A stretch of 64,000 bases of DNA from Halomonas sp. GD1P12 (GCF_025725645.1 NZ_CP107007.1:3162001-3226000); one strand, 5' to 3'. Shown: positions 18,821-31,755, counted from the stretch's first letter. Notes: generated by a model from the sequence alone, not told the origin. Numbers and translations: made by a program.

Positions 18821-20011
18821 TCAGTCGCGGTAAACCCGTACGCCCAGCGCCTTGAGGTAGGCGGTTTCGGGAATCGCCGGGTGCACCGGGTGATCCGGCC
18901 CCTGATGGCCCTGGAAAATGACCTGGCCGTGGCGGTCCTGGTGGCGCACCGCGCCGCGCACCACGTCGACCAGGCGGTCGTGGGCCAGGTGCATCGAGCA
19001 GGACGCCGAAAGAAGCAGGCCATCGCGGCCCAGAAGGCGCATCGCCTCGCGGTTGAGCCGCGCGTAGGCGCGCTCGCCGTTGGGGATGTCCTTGCGCTTT
19101 TTGATAAACGCCGGCGGGTCGAGAATCACCACGTCGAACTGCTCGCCGTCCGCCTTGAGCGCGGCCAGCGCCTCGAAGGCGTCACCTTCGCCCACCGCCA
19201 CCTGCTCATGCACGCCGTTGAGCTCGGCGTTACGCGCGACCTGCTCGAGCGCCGCCCCGGAGCTGTCCACACAGAGCACTTCACTGGCGCCGCTGGCCGC
19301 CGCCTGAACGCCCCAGCCGCCGACGTAGCTGAACACGTCCAGCACGCGCTTGCCCGCCACCTGGCCGTTGAGCCAAGCGCGGTTGACGCGGTGATCAAAG
19401 AACCAGCCGGTCTTCTGACCGTTAAGCACCGGCACCACGAAGCGCACACCGTTCTCCTCGATCACGACCTCGTCGGGCAGCACGCCCTTGACCACCTCGA
19501 CCTGGGCCTCGAGCCCCTCCTGACGGCGGCCGCCGGTGTCGTTACGAAACACGATCACTTCGGGTTTGACGACTTTTTCCAGCGCATCGACGATCTCGTT
19601 CGCCAGCGCCTGCATGCCAGCGGTGTTGAGCTGTACCACCAGCACGTCACCGAAGCGGTCGATGATCAGCCCCGGCAGCAGGTCGCCCTCGCCGTGAATC
19701 AGGCGGTAGAACGGCTGGGCGAACATGCGCTCGCGCAGCGCCAGCGCCTGGTTGAAGCGGTGCACGAACAGCGACCGGTCCAGGCGCATCTCCGGGTCGC
19801 GGGACATGATGCGTGCGCAGATCAGCGAGTGCGGGTTCACGTAGGCCACGCCAATGGCCTTGCCGTTGGAGGCCTCGATCAGCGCGGCCTCGCCGGCGCC
19901 AAACTCCTTGAGCGGCGTCTCTTTGGTATCCACCTCGTTGGAGTAGATCCATAGATGCCCCGCCTTCAGGCGGCGGTCGGCATTTTTATTCAAGCGCAGG
20001 CGTTGGGTCAC
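18821..20011 (-). CDS. rlmI: 23S rRNA (cytosine-1962-C5) methyltransferase
   Basis: Class I SAM methyltransferase with an N-terminal PUA domain (LKAGHLWIYSNEVD region) that modifies 23S rRNA C1962. SAM motif I is LDVFSYVGGWGVQAA; motif IV is VILDPPAF; the SASCSMHL segment with catalytic-type Cys follows. I choose GTG 20011, with GGAG six bases upstream, giving 396 aa, the E. coli length. In-frame ATG 20029 and TTG 20035 have no ribosome site. Ends close to the thioesterase start. Confidence 0.92.
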   Translation of the reverse strand: MTQRLRLNKNADRRLKAGHLWIYSNEVDTKETPLKEFGAGEAALIEASNGKAIGVAYVNPHSLICARIMSRDPEMRLDRSLFVHRFNQALALRERMFAQPFYRLIHGEGDLLPGLIIDRFGDVLVVQLNTAGMQALANEIVDALEKVVKPEVIVFRNDTGGRRQEGLEAQVEVVKGVLPDEVVIEENGVRFVVPVLNGQKTGWFFDHRVNRAWLNGQVAGKRVLDVFSYVGGWGVQAAASGASEVLCVDSSGAALEQVARNAELNGVHEQVAVGEGDAFEALAALKADGEQFDVVILDPPAFIKKRKDIPNGERAYARLNREAMRLLGRDGLLLSASCSMHLAHDRLVDVVRGAVRHQDRHGQVIFQGHQGPDHPVHPAIPETAYLKALGVRVYRD

Positions 20012-20050
20012 TGGTTTCTCCAAAAACATCGGCAAAGCGTGAAAATGAGT

Positions 20051-20878
20051 TTAGCGCTGACATCCCGGGCAGAAAACACTCGCCCGCTGGCCCAAAACGA
20101 TACGCTTCAAGGGCTGCCCGCAGCGCCGGCAAGGCTCGCCCTGACGCCCGTAGACGTTGAGCTTTTGAGCGAAGTAGCCAGGCTCGCCCTGACCGCTGAC
20201 GAAATCGCGAAGCGTGGTGCCGCCTTGCGTAATGGCGGCGGCCAGCACGTCCTTGACCGCCAGCGCCAATCGATCGAAGCGCGCTTTCGAAATGCGACCG
20301 GCGGCGCGGCGAGGGTCGATGCCGGCGAGGAACAGCGCCTCCGCGGCGTAGATGTTCCCCGCCCCGACCACCACGCGGTTGTCCATTAAAAACGGCTTGA
20401 CCGCCATGCGCTTGCCCAGCGAGAGCCGGTAGAGCCAGGCGCCGTCGAAGGCCTCGCTCAAGGGCTCCGGGCCCAGGTGGGCCAAACGCGTATCCTCGGT
20501 GCCATCGCCCTGCTGCCAGTCGACGAAGCCGAAACGGCGCGGGTCATGATAGCGAAGCACGAAGCCCTCACCGGTCACAAGATCCACATAATCGTGCTTT
20601 TTGGGCAGATCCCCGACACGGGCGATGCGCAGGCTGCCGGACATTCCCAGGTGCCATAGCAGCGTACCCTCGCCCTCACTCGAGGCCAGCGGCAGGCGCA
20701 GATACTTGGCCCGGCGCGTGACGCATCCCACCCGGGCGCCGATCAAGCGCTGCTCGAAGTCCTCGGGTACCGGCACGCGCAGGCGGCGGTTGCGCACGCG
20801 CACCTCAACGATTTCACGCCCCTCGACGTAGGGCGCGATTCCCAGACGGGTGGTTTCGACCTCGGGCAGCTCGGGCAT
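20051..20878 (-). CDS. mutM: Formamidopyrimidine-DNA glycosylase (Fpg)
   Basis: Bifunctional glycosylase/AP lyase removing 8-oxoguanine and ring-opened purines. The catalytic N-terminus [10 protein letters not shown] (Pro1 nucleophile, Glu2 after Met removal) is perfect. The helix-two-turn-helix [12 protein letters not shown] and the C-terminal zinc finger with CRRCGQPL and FCPGCQR are all present. 275 aa. Same strand as rlmI. Confidence 0.97.
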   Translation of the reverse strand: MPELPEVETTRLGIAPYVEGREIVEVRVRNRRLRVPVPEDFEQRLIGARVGCVTRRAKYLRLPLASSEGEGTLLWHLGMSGSLRIARVGDLPKKHDYVDLVTGEGFVLRYHDPRRFGFVDWQQGDGTEDTRLAHLGPEPLSEAFDGAWLYRLSLGKRMAVKPFLMDNRVVVGAGNIYAAEALFLAGIDPRRAAGRISKARFDRLALAVKDVLAAAITQGGTTLRDFVSGQGEPGYFAQKLNVYGRQGEPCRRCGQPLKRIVLGQRASVFCPGCQR

Positions 20879-20963
20879 GACGGGGTCCTGTGAGAGTTGA
20901 CGTCAGGCAAGGGTAGCGTAGCGAGCGCAGATGACTATCCGGCGGCGCAGGGGCCATGCATGC

Positions 20964-20991
20964 AAAAACCCGGCTTTTAGGGCCGGGTTTT
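20964..20991 (-). terminator. Intrinsic terminator of rpmB-rpmG
   Basis: Stem aaaacccggc / gccgggtttt (10 pairs, seven-base loop) about 45 bases after the rpmG stop; on the minus strand it ends in TTTTT. The same stem sequence recurs after fadL at 39134-39157. Confidence 0.85.
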
Positions 20992-21035
20992 CGGCAGGCC
21001 AGGCCTGCGGTGAAAGCCGATCAGCGTAATCGAAA

Positions 21036-21191
21036 TTACTTGATCTTGGCTTCCTTATAGATGACGTGCTTGCGAACCACCGGATCATACTTCTTGAACT
21101 CGAACTTGTCGGGGGTGTTCCGCTTGTTCTTGTCGGTGGTGTAGAAGTGGCCGGTACCGGCGCTGGACACCAGACGAATCTTATCGCGCAT
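21036..21191 (-). CDS. rpmG: 50S ribosomal protein L33
   Basis: 51 aa. Translated N-terminus [20 protein letters not shown] and C-terminus [14 protein letters not shown] match L33. It carries no Cys pairs, so it is the zinc-free form. ATG 21191. It lies 46 bases after rpmB on the same strand, the usual rpmB-rpmG pair. Confidence 0.96.
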   Translation of the reverse strand: MRDKIRLVSSAGTGHFYTTDKNKRNTPDKFEFKKYDPVVRKHVIYKEAKIK

Positions 21192-21237
21192 GGTTCAATC
21201 TCCCAAAATGCGTCGCTAATAATAGCTGAAAACGAGC

Positions 21238-21474
21238 TTAGATGGCGTCGCCGCGCTTGCGGATGTCGGCCAACACGGTCTCGATACCTTTCTTGTCGAT
21301 GATGCGCATGCCCTTGGAGGAGACGCGCAGCTTCACGAAACGGTTCTCGGATTCGACCCAGAAACGGTGCGTGTGCAGGTTCGGCAAGAAACGACGACGT
21401 GTCTTACGCTGGGAGTGTGAAACGTTATTACCAGTTACCGGACGCTTGCCGGTAACCTGACATACTTTGGACAT
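21238..21474 (-). CDS. rpmB: 50S ribosomal protein L28
   Basis: 78 aa, identical in length to E. coli L28. [17 protein letters not shown] at the N-terminus and [20 protein letters not shown] in the middle are diagnostic. ATG 21474 gives this; the frame is open to 21519 but without a ribosome site. First gene of rpmB-rpmG. Confidence 0.97.
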   Translation of the reverse strand: MSKVCQVTGKRPVTGNNVSHSQRKTRRRFLPNLHTHRFWVESENRFVKLRVSSKGMRIIDKKGIETVLADIRKRGDAI

Positions 21475-21702
21475 GAGAGCCTCCAACCGCTTGGCCAGGG
21501 TATAAGCCTGAGTGTTCAAAACTGTCGGGCAAACCGGAAGGGAGGGAGTCAGTCGATGCCGCGATGGCCTGGCTGTACCCGAATCCGTTATTCAACCCAA
21601 GTTTAAAGGTGGCACTTTATACCAGAGCATCCGATCAGCGGCAAGCAAAAGCGTGCCTGAAGGGTCAAAAAGGCCCTTTTGAACGGTAAAACGCCGACTT
21701 TT

Positions 21703-22377
21703 TCAAAGCCAGCCGCGCTCGGCAAAAGAGATGACATCCGCATCCCCCACCACGAAATGATCCAGTACCCGCACGTCGAAAAGCCCCAGTGCCTGGGTCA
21801 GACGCTCGGTGATGCGTCGATCGGCATCGCTGGGTTCGGCTACACCGGAGGGGTGGTTGTGAGCCAGAATCACCGCGCCCGCATTGAGTTCCAGGGCGCG
21901 CTTGGCGACATCGCGAGGGTAGACAGATGCGCTGTCTAGGGTACCGCGAAACAGCGCCTCATAGCGAATGATTCGGTGCTGAGTATCCAAAAAAAGCACC
22001 GCGAACTCCTCATGGCCCAGATGCCTCAACTGCGAGCGCAGATAGTGGCGCACGAGTGACGGCGAGGTCAGCGCGTTACCCCGGGCGAGCTGGGTGGCCA
22101 GGTGGCGCCGCGAGAGCTCAAGCGTTGCCTGTAGCTGGGCGAACTTCGCCGAGCCCAGCCCATGGGCCTGGCAAAAGGCGCGCTCATCGGACTCCAGAAA
22201 CGGCCTGAGCCCGCCAAAGCGGGTGAGCAGGTCGCGGGCGAGATCCACCGCCGAGCGCCCCTTGACGCCAACGCGCAGAAAGATCGCCAGCAGTTCGGCG
22301 TCCGACAGCGCCTGGGCGCCCAGCGTTAAAAGCTTCTCCCGGGGGCGCTCGCCCTCCGGCCAGTGATTGATGCCCAT
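21703..22377 (-). CDS. radC: RadC family JAB1/MPN-domain protein
   Basis: 224 aa. An N-terminal helix-hairpin-helix region ([19 protein letters not shown]) is followed by a JAB metalloprotease-like domain with [14 protein letters not shown] (HxH...D zinc motif) and an upstream conserved Glu. The cellular role is unsettled; the old DNA-repair assignment in E. coli was withdrawn. It diverges from coaBC; a TATAGT hexamer at 22427-22432 (minus strand) may be its -10. Confidence 0.93.
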   Translation of the reverse strand: MGINHWPEGERPREKLLTLGAQALSDAELLAIFLRVGVKGRSAVDLARDLLTRFGGLRPFLESDERAFCQAHGLGSAKFAQLQATLELSRRHLATQLARGNALTSPSLVRHYLRSQLRHLGHEEFAVLFLDTQHRIIRYEALFRGTLDSASVYPRDVAKRALELNAGAVILAHNHPSGVAEPSDADRRITERLTQALGLFDVRVLDHFVVGDADVISFAERGWL

Positions 22378-22548
22378 CGCCTACCCCTTGCGTATCGCTA
22401 TTGTGTCGATGTGCGCGGTCAGCGCTCACTATACCTAGCCTAGAAGCCCGCGAGCGAACCTGCCAAAACCGGCGCCCAAATGGTATGGTGAGCCCCTTCA
22501 CGGCGGGCAGTAGCCCGGCTTTTAAAGCGTTTCATTCAGGAGGCGTGT

Positions 22549-23820
22549 ATGGCGTCGACCCAGGCCTTCCCGCACGCGGCGCTGGCGGGCAAACGCATCC
22601 TTCTAGGCGTCAGCGCCGGCATTGCCGCTTATAAAAGCGCCCAGATCATCCGGCTGATCAAGCAGGCCGGCGGCGAGGTGCGCGTGGTGCTCACCGACGG
22701 CGCCCAGGCGTTCATCACCCCGCTGACCCTGCAAGCGCTCTCCGGCGAGGCCGTGCGCACCTCCCTTCTGGACCCGCAGGCGGAAGCCGGCATGGGCCAT
22801 ATCGAGCTCGCCCGCTGGGCGGATGCGCTATTGATCGCGCCGGCCACGGCGGATCTGATCGCGCGCCTGGTGCACGGCCTGGCCGATGACCTACTCACCA
22901 CGCTGAGTCTTGCCTGCGAGGCGCCCCGGCTGATCGCCCCGGCGATGAACCAGGCGATGTGGCGCCATCCGGCGAGCCAGCGAAACGCGGCTCAGCTCGA
23001 TCACGACGGCTGGCAGGTGATCGGCCCCGCCGCCGGCGAGCAGGCCTGTGGTGACGTCGGCCCCGGGCGCATGAGCGAGCCCGAAGAGATCGTCGACGCC
23101 CTGGCGCGGCACCTGACGCCGGCGGCGCATACGCCGGATGCACAGCGCCCCCACGTGGTGATCACCGCCGGCCCCACCCGGGAGGCGCTCGACCCGGTGC
23201 GCTACCTCACCAACCAAAGCTCCGGCAAGATGGGCTACGCGCTTGCCGCCGCCGCTGTCGAGGCGGGCTGTCGGGTAACGCTGATCAGCGGCCCGGTCAC
23301 GCTGGCCACCCCGGCCGGCGTTGAGCGCATCGACGTCGAAAGCGCCCGGCAGATGCACGATGAGGCGCTGCGTCTGGCGCCGAGTGCCGCGCTTTTCATC
23401 GGCTGCGCGGCGGTGGCGGACTACCGCGCCGAGCACCCCGCCGAGCACAAGATCAAAAAGACTCAAGGTGTCGACACGCTGACCCTGACGCTGGTCAAGA
23501 ACCCGGACATCATCGCGGACGTCGCCGCGCTCGACGCGCCGACGCGCCCCTTCGTGGTGGGCTTTGCCGCCGAAACGCAAGACGTGGCGCACTACGCCGG
23601 CGAGAAGCTGTCACGCAAGCGCCTCGACATGGTAGTGGCCAACGACGTCTCCCACGCGGGCCTCGGCTTTGGCAGCGATGACAACGCCGCGCTGCTAATC
23701 TGGCGCGTCGGCGCAGACGTTGACCAGCAAAGTGCTGCGCCCCAACCCAAGACCGCCCTTGCCCGCCTGATCGTCGGCAAGGCGCTTTCACTGATCGACT
23801 CAACCGCGGAAACGATGTAA
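22549..23820 (+). CDS. coaBC: Bifunctional phosphopantothenoylcysteine decarboxylase/phosphopantothenate-cysteine ligase
   Basis: Two steps of coenzyme A synthesis in one chain. The N-terminal FMN domain (about 1-190) has [11 protein letters not shown], the [10 protein letters not shown] histidine and [13 protein letters not shown] with the active-site Cys. The C-terminal CTP-dependent ligase domain has [30 protein letters not shown] and CAAVADYR. 423 aa. AGGAGG lies six bases before ATG 22549. The stop TAA shares its last A with the dut ATG. Confidence 0.96.
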   Translation: MASTQAFPHAALAGKRILLGVSAGIAAYKSAQIIRLIKQAGGEVRVVLTDGAQAFITPLTLQALSGEAVRTSLLDPQAEAGMGHIELARWADALLIAPATADLIARLVHGLADDLLTTLSLACEAPRLIAPAMNQAMWRHPASQRNAAQLDHDGWQVIGPAAGEQACGDVGPGRMSEPEEIVDALARHLTPAAHTPDAQRPHVVITAGPTREALDPVRYLTNQSSGKMGYALAAAAVEAGCRVTLISGPVTLATPAGVERIDVESARQMHDEALRLAPSAALFIGCAAVADYRAEHPAEHKIKKTQGVDTLTLTLVKNPDIIADVAALDAPTRPFVVGFAAETQDVAHYAGEKLSRKRLDMVVANDVSHAGLGFGSDDNAALLIWRVGADVDQQSAAPQPKTALARLIVGKALSLIDSTAETM

Positions 23821-24275
23821 TGAGCCACACCCCCTTGAAGTGCAAGGTGCTCGACGAGCGTATGCTGGATTATCTACCGAGCTACGGCTCCGAGGGCGCG
23901 GCAGGCATGGACCTGCGCGCCCTGTTGGATGCGCCCCTTACGCTTGCCCCCGGCGAGTGCGAACTCGTGGGTACCGGCCTTGCCATCCATATCGGTGACC
24001 CAGGCCTTGCCGGCATGATCCTGCCGCGCTCGGGGCTTGGCCACAAGCACGGCATCGTGCTCGGCAACCTGGTGGGGCTGATCGACTCAGACTACCAGGG
24101 CGAGCTCAAGATATCGGTGTGGAACCGCGGCCAGACGAGCTTCACCATCGCCCCCTTCGAGCGGCTCGCTCAGTACGTGCTGGTACCGGTGGTGCAGGCG
24201 TCGCTCGAGATCGTCGAGCGCTTCGACGACAGCGCGCGCGGCGCCGGCGGCTTCGGCAGCACCGGGCGCGGCTAG
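23820..24275 (+). CDS. dut: dUTP diphosphatase
   Basis: Homotrimeric dUTPase keeping uracil out of DNA and providing dUMP. All five motifs are visible: [35 protein letters not shown], the APFERLAQ region and the glycine-rich tail [12 protein letters not shown]. 151 aa. Overlaps coaBC by one base, as in many gammaproteobacteria. Confidence 0.97.
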   Translation: MSHTPLKCKVLDERMLDYLPSYGSEGAAGMDLRALLDAPLTLAPGECELVGTGLAIHIGDPGLAGMILPRSGLGHKHGIVLGNLVGLIDSDYQGELKISVWNRGQTSFTIAPFERLAQYVLVPVVQASLEIVERFDDSARGAGGFGSTGRG

Positions 24276-24308
24276 CTTCTTCCTTTTGGCTGACTTCAGG
24301 ACACGCTC

Positions 24309-26650
<2,342 letters not shown>

Positions 26651-26666
26651 AGCAAGGGGATGGCAC

Positions 26667-27275
26667 ATGAGCGATGACAATAAACCGCGCCGGCGCGAAC
26701 AAATCCTGCAGGCGCTGGCCATCATGCTCGAAGAGGACAGCGGCAAGCGCATCACCACCGCCGCGCTGGCCCGCCAGGTCGGCGTCTCCGAGGCGGCGCT
26801 GTATCGCCACTTTCCGAGCAAGGCGCGCATGTTCGAAGGTCTGATCGACTACATCGAGGAGAGCGTCTTCGCGCGCATCACGCGCATTCTCGAGGACATC
26901 CCCGACGCCGAGCGCCGCTGCGCGACGATCCTCTCGCTGCTTTTGGGCTTTGCCGAGAAGAACCCCGGGCTTGCCCGGGTGCTCGGTGGCGACGTGCTCA
27001 CCGGCGAGACGGCCAGGCTCCGACAGCGGGTGCACCAGCTCTTCGAGCGTTTGGAGACTCAGCTCAAGCAGATTCTGCGCGAGGCGGAAATTCGCGAAGG
27101 GCGACGCACGACCATCACCGCCTCGGCGGCGGCGAATTTATTGATCGCCCAAGCTGAAGGGCGCATTTCGCAGTACGTGCGCAGCGACTTCAAGCGCGCC
27201 CCGACCGAGTACTGGGACGACCAGTGGGCACTGATCGCCTCCGGGTTATTGAAAGAGAGCGCCTTGTCCGCCTGA
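26667..27275 (+). CDS. slmA: Nucleoid occlusion factor SlmA
   Basis: TetR-fold DNA-binding protein that blocks FtsZ ring assembly over the nucleoid. The N-terminal helix-turn-helix is RITTAALARQVGVSEAALYRHF; the rest is the helical FtsZ-interacting domain. 202 aa, normal for SlmA. It follows argB by 16 bases with an AGGGG site. It binds SlmA boxes on the chromosome rather than controlling a neighbouring gene. Confidence 0.93.
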   Translation: MSDDNKPRRREQILQALAIMLEEDSGKRITTAALARQVGVSEAALYRHFPSKARMFEGLIDYIEESVFARITRILEDIPDAERRCATILSLLLGFAEKNPGLARVLGGDVLTGETARLRQRVHQLFERLETQLKQILREAEIREGRRTTITASAAANLLIAQAEGRISQYVRSDFKRAPTEYWDDQWALIASGLLKESALSA

Positions 27276-27303
27276 CCGCTCCATCCAGGACGTGCGGACA
27301 TGA

Positions 27304-27331
27304 AAAAGCCCCGGAGACTGCCGGGGCTTTT
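27304..27331. terminator. Bidirectional terminator between slmA and rpoH
   Basis: Perfect 11-pair stem aaaagccccgg / ccggggctttt with a six-base loop between convergent genes; T-runs appear on both strands. Confidence 0.9.
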
Positions 27332-27350
27332 CGTTTTGAGTCGCTTCTCA

Positions 27351-28217
27351 TCAAGCAGCGAGTGTGTCGCCCATTTTCGCGCGAAGCTTCTTCATGGCGT
27401 TCTTCTCGAGCTGGCGAATCCGCTCGGCGCTCACACCGTACACGTCGGCCAAATCGTGAAGCGTCGACTTGTCGTCGGTCAACCAGCGACGCTGCAGAAT
27501 ATCCCGCGAGCGGTCGTCGAGCTCGCCCAGCGCCAATTGAAGGCGGCGCGTGGAGTCCTCTTCGAAATCGCTGTCCTCGAGCTGAGTCGCCGGGTCGAGG
27601 GTGGCATCGTCCAGAAACTGCGCCGGCGCCTGGTAGGGGCTGTCCTCATCATCGCTCGGCGAGGCATCGAAGCCCGCATCGAACGCCGACAGCCGCCCTT
27701 CCATGTCGCGCACGATCTCGGGTTTGACGTCGAGATCCTTGGCGATGGCGGCGACTTCATCGTTGTTCAGCCAGGCCAGGCGTTTTTTCGCGCTGCGCAG
27801 GTTGAAGAACAGCTTACGCTGCGCCTTGGTGGTCGCAATCTTGACGATGCGCCAGTTACGCAGCACGAATTCATGAATTTCGGCCTTGATCCAGTGCACG
27901 GCAAAAGAGACCAGCCGCACGCCCTGATTGGGGTCGAAGCGCTTGACCGCCTTCATCAGGCCCACGTTGCCTTCCTGAATCAGGTCGGCCTGAGGCAAGC
28001 CATAGCCCGAATAGCTGCGCGCAATATGCACCACAAAGCGCAGGTGCGACATGACTAGCCGCCGCGCCGCCTCGAGATCGCCCTCGTCATAGAGCCGGCG
28101 CGCCAACGCCTGCTCCTCTTCGACGGTCAGAACGGAAATGCCGTTGACCGCTTGAATGTAACCGCCCAGGTCGTTGCCTGGAGACAGCTGACCCACCGGT
28201 AGAAGACTAGTGCTCAT
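27351..28217 (-). CDS. rpoH: Heat-shock sigma factor sigma-32
   Basis: Alternative sigma factor for chaperones and proteases. 288 aa with region 2 ([18 protein letters not shown], then [12 protein letters not shown]), the RpoH box [11 protein letters not shown], and region 4 with the helix-turn-helix [26 protein letters not shown] 28217 has AAGGAGA eight bases upstream; a longer frame to 28319 lies in the mRNA leader. Lies after ftsX, the conserved order, with its own promoter. Region 28218-28334 is the leader; thermoregulation through leader-coding pairing, as in E. coli, is possible but not tested. Confidence 0.97.
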   Translation of the reverse strand: MSTSLLPVGQLSPGNDLGGYIQAVNGISVLTVEEEQALARRLYDEGDLEAARRLVMSHLRFVVHIARSYSGYGLPQADLIQEGNVGLMKAVKRFDPNQGVRLVSFAVHWIKAEIHEFVLRNWRIVKIATTKAQRKLFFNLRSAKKRLAWLNNDEVAAIAKDLDVKPEIVRDMEGRLSAFDAGFDASPSDDEDSPYQAPAQFLDDATLDPATQLEDSDFEEDSTRRLQLALGELDDRSRDILQRRWLTDDKSTLHDLADVYGVSAERIRQLEKNAMKKLRAKMGDTLAA

Positions 28218-28334
28218 GCAGATGGTCTCCTTGTCACCTATCCTGATCGACCTGCTATCGTCATCAACATGAGCCAATGTGTGCGGTTCACGATCGACAT
28301 AGCGTGTCGGAGTAATCACTAAGACAGTAACTAA

Positions 28335-28362
28335 AGTATAAGGTTCAAGGTATCCCGACCAA
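28335..28362 (-). promoter_or_regulatory. Candidate rpoH promoter
   Basis: Minus strand: TTGGTC (28357-28362), 16 bases, TATACT (28335-28340). A CCTTGAACC string in the spacer resembles a heat-shock -35 but has no matching -10. The leader to the rpoH ATG is about 110 bases. Confidence 0.5.
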
Positions 28363-28374
28363 TAACCGGTCGGG
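28354..28374 (-). other. Hairpin after ftsX overlapping the rpoH -35
   Basis: Inverted repeat cccgacc / ggtcggg with a seven-base loop, 24 bases after the ftsX stop. It lacks a T-run. The -35 of the proposed rpoH promoter falls inside it. Confidence 0.45.
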
Positions 28375-28397
28375 CAACGCGCCCGCTCAAAACCGAC

Positions 28398-29477
28398 TCA
28401 GCGCGGGCGAATGCTGGATAGATGGCGCGACACGGCAAGCCATGCGCCCAGCCAGCCCAATAGTGTACTGCAGAATAGCAAAATTGTAGAGCCTGCCACG
28501 TCGAGCTGGGGCAGGCTGAAGCTCGCCCCGTAGCTCGCCGCCAGCGCCGCCACCGGAAGCGAGAGCCAGTGGTTGCCCAGCGCCAGCAAAAGGAGCGCGA
28601 TCACGCCCCCACCAACGCCGTACCAGGCGCCGCTGTACAGAAACGGGCGACGCACGAAAGCGTGGGTCGCGCCGATCAGCATGACCACCTCGATCTCCCG
28701 GCGCCGGCTCTCCACCGATAGCCGTATGGTGTTGCCCACCACCAGCAGCACGCCAAAGCCGAACAGCACGCCGAGCGCCAGCGCCACGCGCCGGCCCAGG
28801 TCCGCCAGATGACGAAGCCGCTCCACCCACGCCAAATCCACGCGCACTTCGTCCACCCCGGCAAGTTGCTCGAGCTGCCCGGCAAGCGCCTCCATGGACG
28901 CGGACTCGACGCTTTGCGGGTTGATCACGATGCTCGCCGGCAGCGGGTTCTCCGTAAGGCCCATCAGGGTGTCATCGATGCCCAGCGAGCGCTGGAACGT
29001 CGCCATGCCCTCCTCGGCGCTGATCAGCCGGGTTTGCGAAACGCCGGCCTCGGCGCCCACCGCCTGTTCGATGCGTTCGGCCTCGGCCGGCCCTACGTCG
29101 GTTTGTAGATACACGGTGAGCGTGGCGCTCTCGTCGAGCTCGGCGTCCAGCAGTCGGGCGCTGTCCAGAGTCAGCCAAAGCGCGGCAGGCAGTACCAGGG
29201 CGATCGCGATGGCGAGCATGGTGAGCAGGTTACCCAGCGGATGGCGCACCAGCCGGTAGAGGCTATCGCCGAGCATGGCGCGATGGTGGCGCCCCCAGGC
29301 GCGCGCCCGGCTGCCGAACCCCGGGCCCGTCGGGCGCGGCTTTTTGGGCGCAGGCGGTACCGGCGCCTTGCCGGCCTTGCCGGCCTTGCCCGCCGGTGCG
29401 CCACGGCGGCTCACCGCGCCGCTGCGTCGGGAGGCCGCGCCGCGGGGCTCCGAGGGCGGCGGTGTGGGGCGCTTCAT
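28398..29477 (-). CDS. ftsX: Cell division protein FtsX
   Basis: Permease-like partner of FtsE that activates periplasmic peptidoglycan hydrolases at the septum. 359 aa: a long basic, Pro/Lys-rich cytoplasmic N-terminus (about 1-65, with three GKA repeats), a first membrane helix near 80-100, the periplasmic loop (about 105-225) and three C-terminal helices. The tail is longer than in E. coli. Its start overlaps the ftsE stop by 4 bases. Confidence 0.95.
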   Translation of the reverse strand: MKRPTPPPSEPRGAASRRSGAVSRRGAPAGKAGKAGKAPVPPAPKKPRPTGPGFGSRARAWGRHHRAMLGDSLYRLVRHPLGNLLTMLAIAIALVLPAALWLTLDSARLLDAELDESATLTVYLQTDVGPAEAERIEQAVGAEAGVSQTRLISAEEGMATFQRSLGIDDTLMGLTENPLPASIVINPQSVESASMEALAGQLEQLAGVDEVRVDLAWVERLRHLADLGRRVALALGVLFGFGVLLVVGNTIRLSVESRRREIEVVMLIGATHAFVRRPFLYSGAWYGVGGGVIALLLLALGNHWLSLPVAALAASYGASFSLPQLDVAGSTILLFCSTLLGWLGAWLAVSRHLSSIRPR

Positions 29478-30142
29478 ACCGCCCCCTCGTCGCCGATCAG
29501 GCGCCCATCGCGCAGGCGCAGAATGCGGTGGCGCAAACGGGCGATCAGTGCCAGGTCGTGGCTTGCGATCATGACGGTGGTACCGATGCGGTTGAAGTCC
29601 TCGAACAGGCCCATGATGTCGGCTGATAGATGCGGATCGAGATTCCCCGTGGGCTCGTCGGCGAGCAGCAGCGCGGGCTTGTTGACCACGGCGCGGGCGA
29701 TGCCCACGCGCTGCTGCTCGCCGCCGGAGAGCTCTACCGGCAGCGCCTTCTCGCGATGCAAAAGCCCCACCTTGTCGAGCGCGGCGCGTACCCGGCGCGC
29801 GGACTCGCGCGGCTCGAGGCCCTGAATTTCCAGCGGAAGCGCGACGTTTTTGAACACGCTGCGGTCGAACAGCAATTGGTGGTCCTGAAACACCACGCCG
29901 ATCTGGCGCCGATAAAACGGTACCTGGCTTGCGTGGAGTTTGGCGATGTCGTGACCGGCGACCACCACGCGCCCGCGGCTGGGTTTCTCCAGACGCATGA
30001 TCAGGCGTAAAAGCGAACTCTTGCCCGCCCCGGAGTGGCCGGTCAGAAACACCATTTCGCCAGGGGCGACGTGAAAATTGAGATGCGCCAGCGCCTCGAA
30101 ACGGCCGCCGTAGCGCTTACCGACGTGCTCGAACGCAATCAT
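29474..30142 (-). CDS. ftsE: Cell division ATP-binding protein FtsE
   Basis: ABC ATPase of the FtsEX complex, recruiting FtsX to the divisome and powering amidase activation. Walker [12 protein letters not shown]-loop in [12 protein letters not shown], signature [14 protein letters not shown], Walker [15 protein letters not shown] and the H-loop ASHD are complete. 222 aa, the usual size. Overlaps ftsY and ftsX by 4 bases each. Confidence 0.97.
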   Translation of the reverse strand: MIAFEHVGKRYGGRFEALAHLNFHVAPGEMVFLTGHSGAGKSSLLRLIMRLEKPSRGRVVVAGHDIAKLHASQVPFYRRQIGVVFQDHQLLFDRSVFKNVALPLEIQGLEPRESARRVRAALDKVGLLHREKALPVELSGGEQQRVGIARAVVNKPALLLADEPTGNLDPHLSADIMGLFEDFNRIGTTVMIASHDLALIARLRHRILRLRDGRLIGDEGAV

Positions 30143-31665
30143 CCGCGCGTTGCGCCCTCGGGCTGATCGAACAGCGCGTTGACGAAATCGTTGGCGCTGA
30201 ACGGGCGCAGGTCGTCGAGGCTTTCACCGACGCCGATGAAGCGGATCGGCGTTTCGAGCTGTTTGGCGAGGGCAAAGATCACACCGCCCTTGGCGGTGCC
30301 GTCGAGTTTGGTCAGCGTGATGCCGCTGATCGGAACGGCTTCATTGAAGGTGCTGGCTTGGGAGATGGCGTTCTGACCGGTCCCGGCGTCGAGCACCAGC
30401 ATCACCTCGTGCGGGGCGCTGGCGTCGATTTTCTGCATTACGCGGTGAACCTTCTTGAGCTCCTCCATCAGGTGGCTCTTGTTGTGAAGCCGCCCGGCGG
30501 TATCGGCGATCAGCACGTCGACCCCGCGGGCCCTGGCTGCCGACACCGCGTCATAAATCACCGAGGCGCTGTCGGCGCCGGTGTGCTGGGCGATCACCGG
30601 CACGTCGTTGCGCTCGCCCCACACCTTGAGCTGCTCGACGGCCGCGGCGCGAAAGGTATCGCCGGCGGCGAGCATCACGCTTTTACCCTCGCGCTGAAAG
30701 CGCTGGGTGAGCTTGCCGATGGTGGTGGTCTTGCCCACGCCGTTTACCCCGACCACCAGAATAACGAAAGGGCCGTCGCCTTGCTTGTCGAAATCGAGCG
30801 GCTTGGCCACCGGCTCGAGCATCCGCCCGAGCTCTTCCTGCAGCCCCTTGTAAAGCGCGGCGGGATCATTGAGCTCCTTGCGCGATACCCGCGCCTGAAG
30901 GCGCTCGATGATCGCGGTAGTCGCCTCGATCCCCACGTCCGCCATCAGAAGCTGGGTCTCGAGGTCCTCCAAAAGCTCGTCGTCGATCTGCTTTTTGCCC
31001 AGAAAGAGATCCGCCAGCCCGTCGGTCAGATTTGCCCGGGTCTTGCCGAGCCCGGATTTGATCCGAGCGAAGAACCCCTTCTTCTCCTCTTTTTTCTCCT
31101 CCCTGGCCGCGACCGGCTTGTCCTGGGGCGAGGGGCTGGGCGCGCTCGGCCCCGGCTCGATTTCAGGCGCGCTGGGCGCAGGCTCGACTTCCGGTGCGCT
31201 GGGTTCGGGCGCTACCTCGGGCGGACGTTCGGGCTCGATTTCCGGCGTTTGAGGCGCCGGTTCGATCTCGGGCTCAACCTCGGGTTGTGCCGGTTCCGGC
31301 TCGACTTCCGGGGTTTTATCGGGCTCGACCTCGGGCTTTTCGGGTTCCGGCTCCACCTCGGGGGGTTCCGGCGCAGGCTCGATTTCGGGCTGCTCGGGTT
31401 CGGGTTCGATCTCGGGCTTTTTGGGCTCGGGTTCGACCTCGGGCTCTATCTCGGGCTTCTCCGGGCCCGGCTCGCCGTCCGGCTCGCTGGGGCGCGGCGC
31501 CGGCTCGGCTTGCTCCTCGACCGGCGCCTCTTTCACGACCGGGCTTAGTGCGGGTTCGCGCTCGGCGCTCTCATCCTTCGCGTCGCCCAGGCCCACCTCG
31601 TCGCGTTTGCGCTCGTCCTGGGGCTGCGAATCCTGCTTTTTCTTGCGTTTTAAGAAACCGAACAT
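30139..31665 (-). CDS. ftsY: Signal recognition particle receptor FtsY
   Basis: SRP receptor GTPase that docks Ffh-ribosome complexes at the membrane. The NG domain is C-terminal: [19 protein letters not shown] and [10 protein letters not shown]. The N-terminal acidic A domain carries a run of about 130 residues of near-repeats built from EPE(V/I)EP and PExPE units, making the protein 508 aa. Start chosen at ATG 31665 ([11 protein letters not shown]), since a TTG at 31677 has no ribosome site. First gene of ftsY-ftsE-ftsX. Confidence 0.95.
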   Translation of the reverse strand: MFGFLKRKKKQDSQPQDERKRDEVGLGDAKDESAEREPALSPVVKEAPVEEQAEPAPRPSEPDGEPGPEKPEIEPEVEPEPKKPEIEPEPEQPEIEPAPEPPEVEPEPEKPEVEPDKTPEVEPEPAQPEVEPEIEPAPQTPEIEPERPPEVAPEPSAPEVEPAPSAPEIEPGPSAPSPSPQDKPVAAREEKKEEKKGFFARIKSGLGKTRANLTDGLADLFLGKKQIDDELLEDLETQLLMADVGIEATTAIIERLQARVSRKELNDPAALYKGLQEELGRMLEPVAKPLDFDKQGDGPFVILVVGVNGVGKTTTIGKLTQRFQREGKSVMLAAGDTFRAAAVEQLKVWGERNDVPVIAQHTGADSASVIYDAVSAARARGVDVLIADTAGRLHNKSHLMEELKKVHRVMQKIDASAPHEVMLVLDAGTGQNAISQASTFNEAVPISGITLTKLDGTAKGGVIFALAKQLETPIRFIGVGESLDDLRPFSANDFVNALFDQPEGATRG

Positions 31666-31742
31666 GGAGGTATCCAACTAAAAAAGGTGAACATTGTGCC
31701 CATCCTAACACCGCCGGCCAGGACTTTGGACACGGACCCCGC

Positions 31743-31748
31743 TACAAT
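31743..31748 (+). promoter_or_regulatory. Possible rsmD -10 element
   Basis: TACAAT ends seven bases before the rsmD ATG, so transcription from it would begin at or next to the start codon. No clear -35 is seen at 16-18 bases. Confidence 0.35.
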
Positions 31749-31755
31749 CGGCGCC

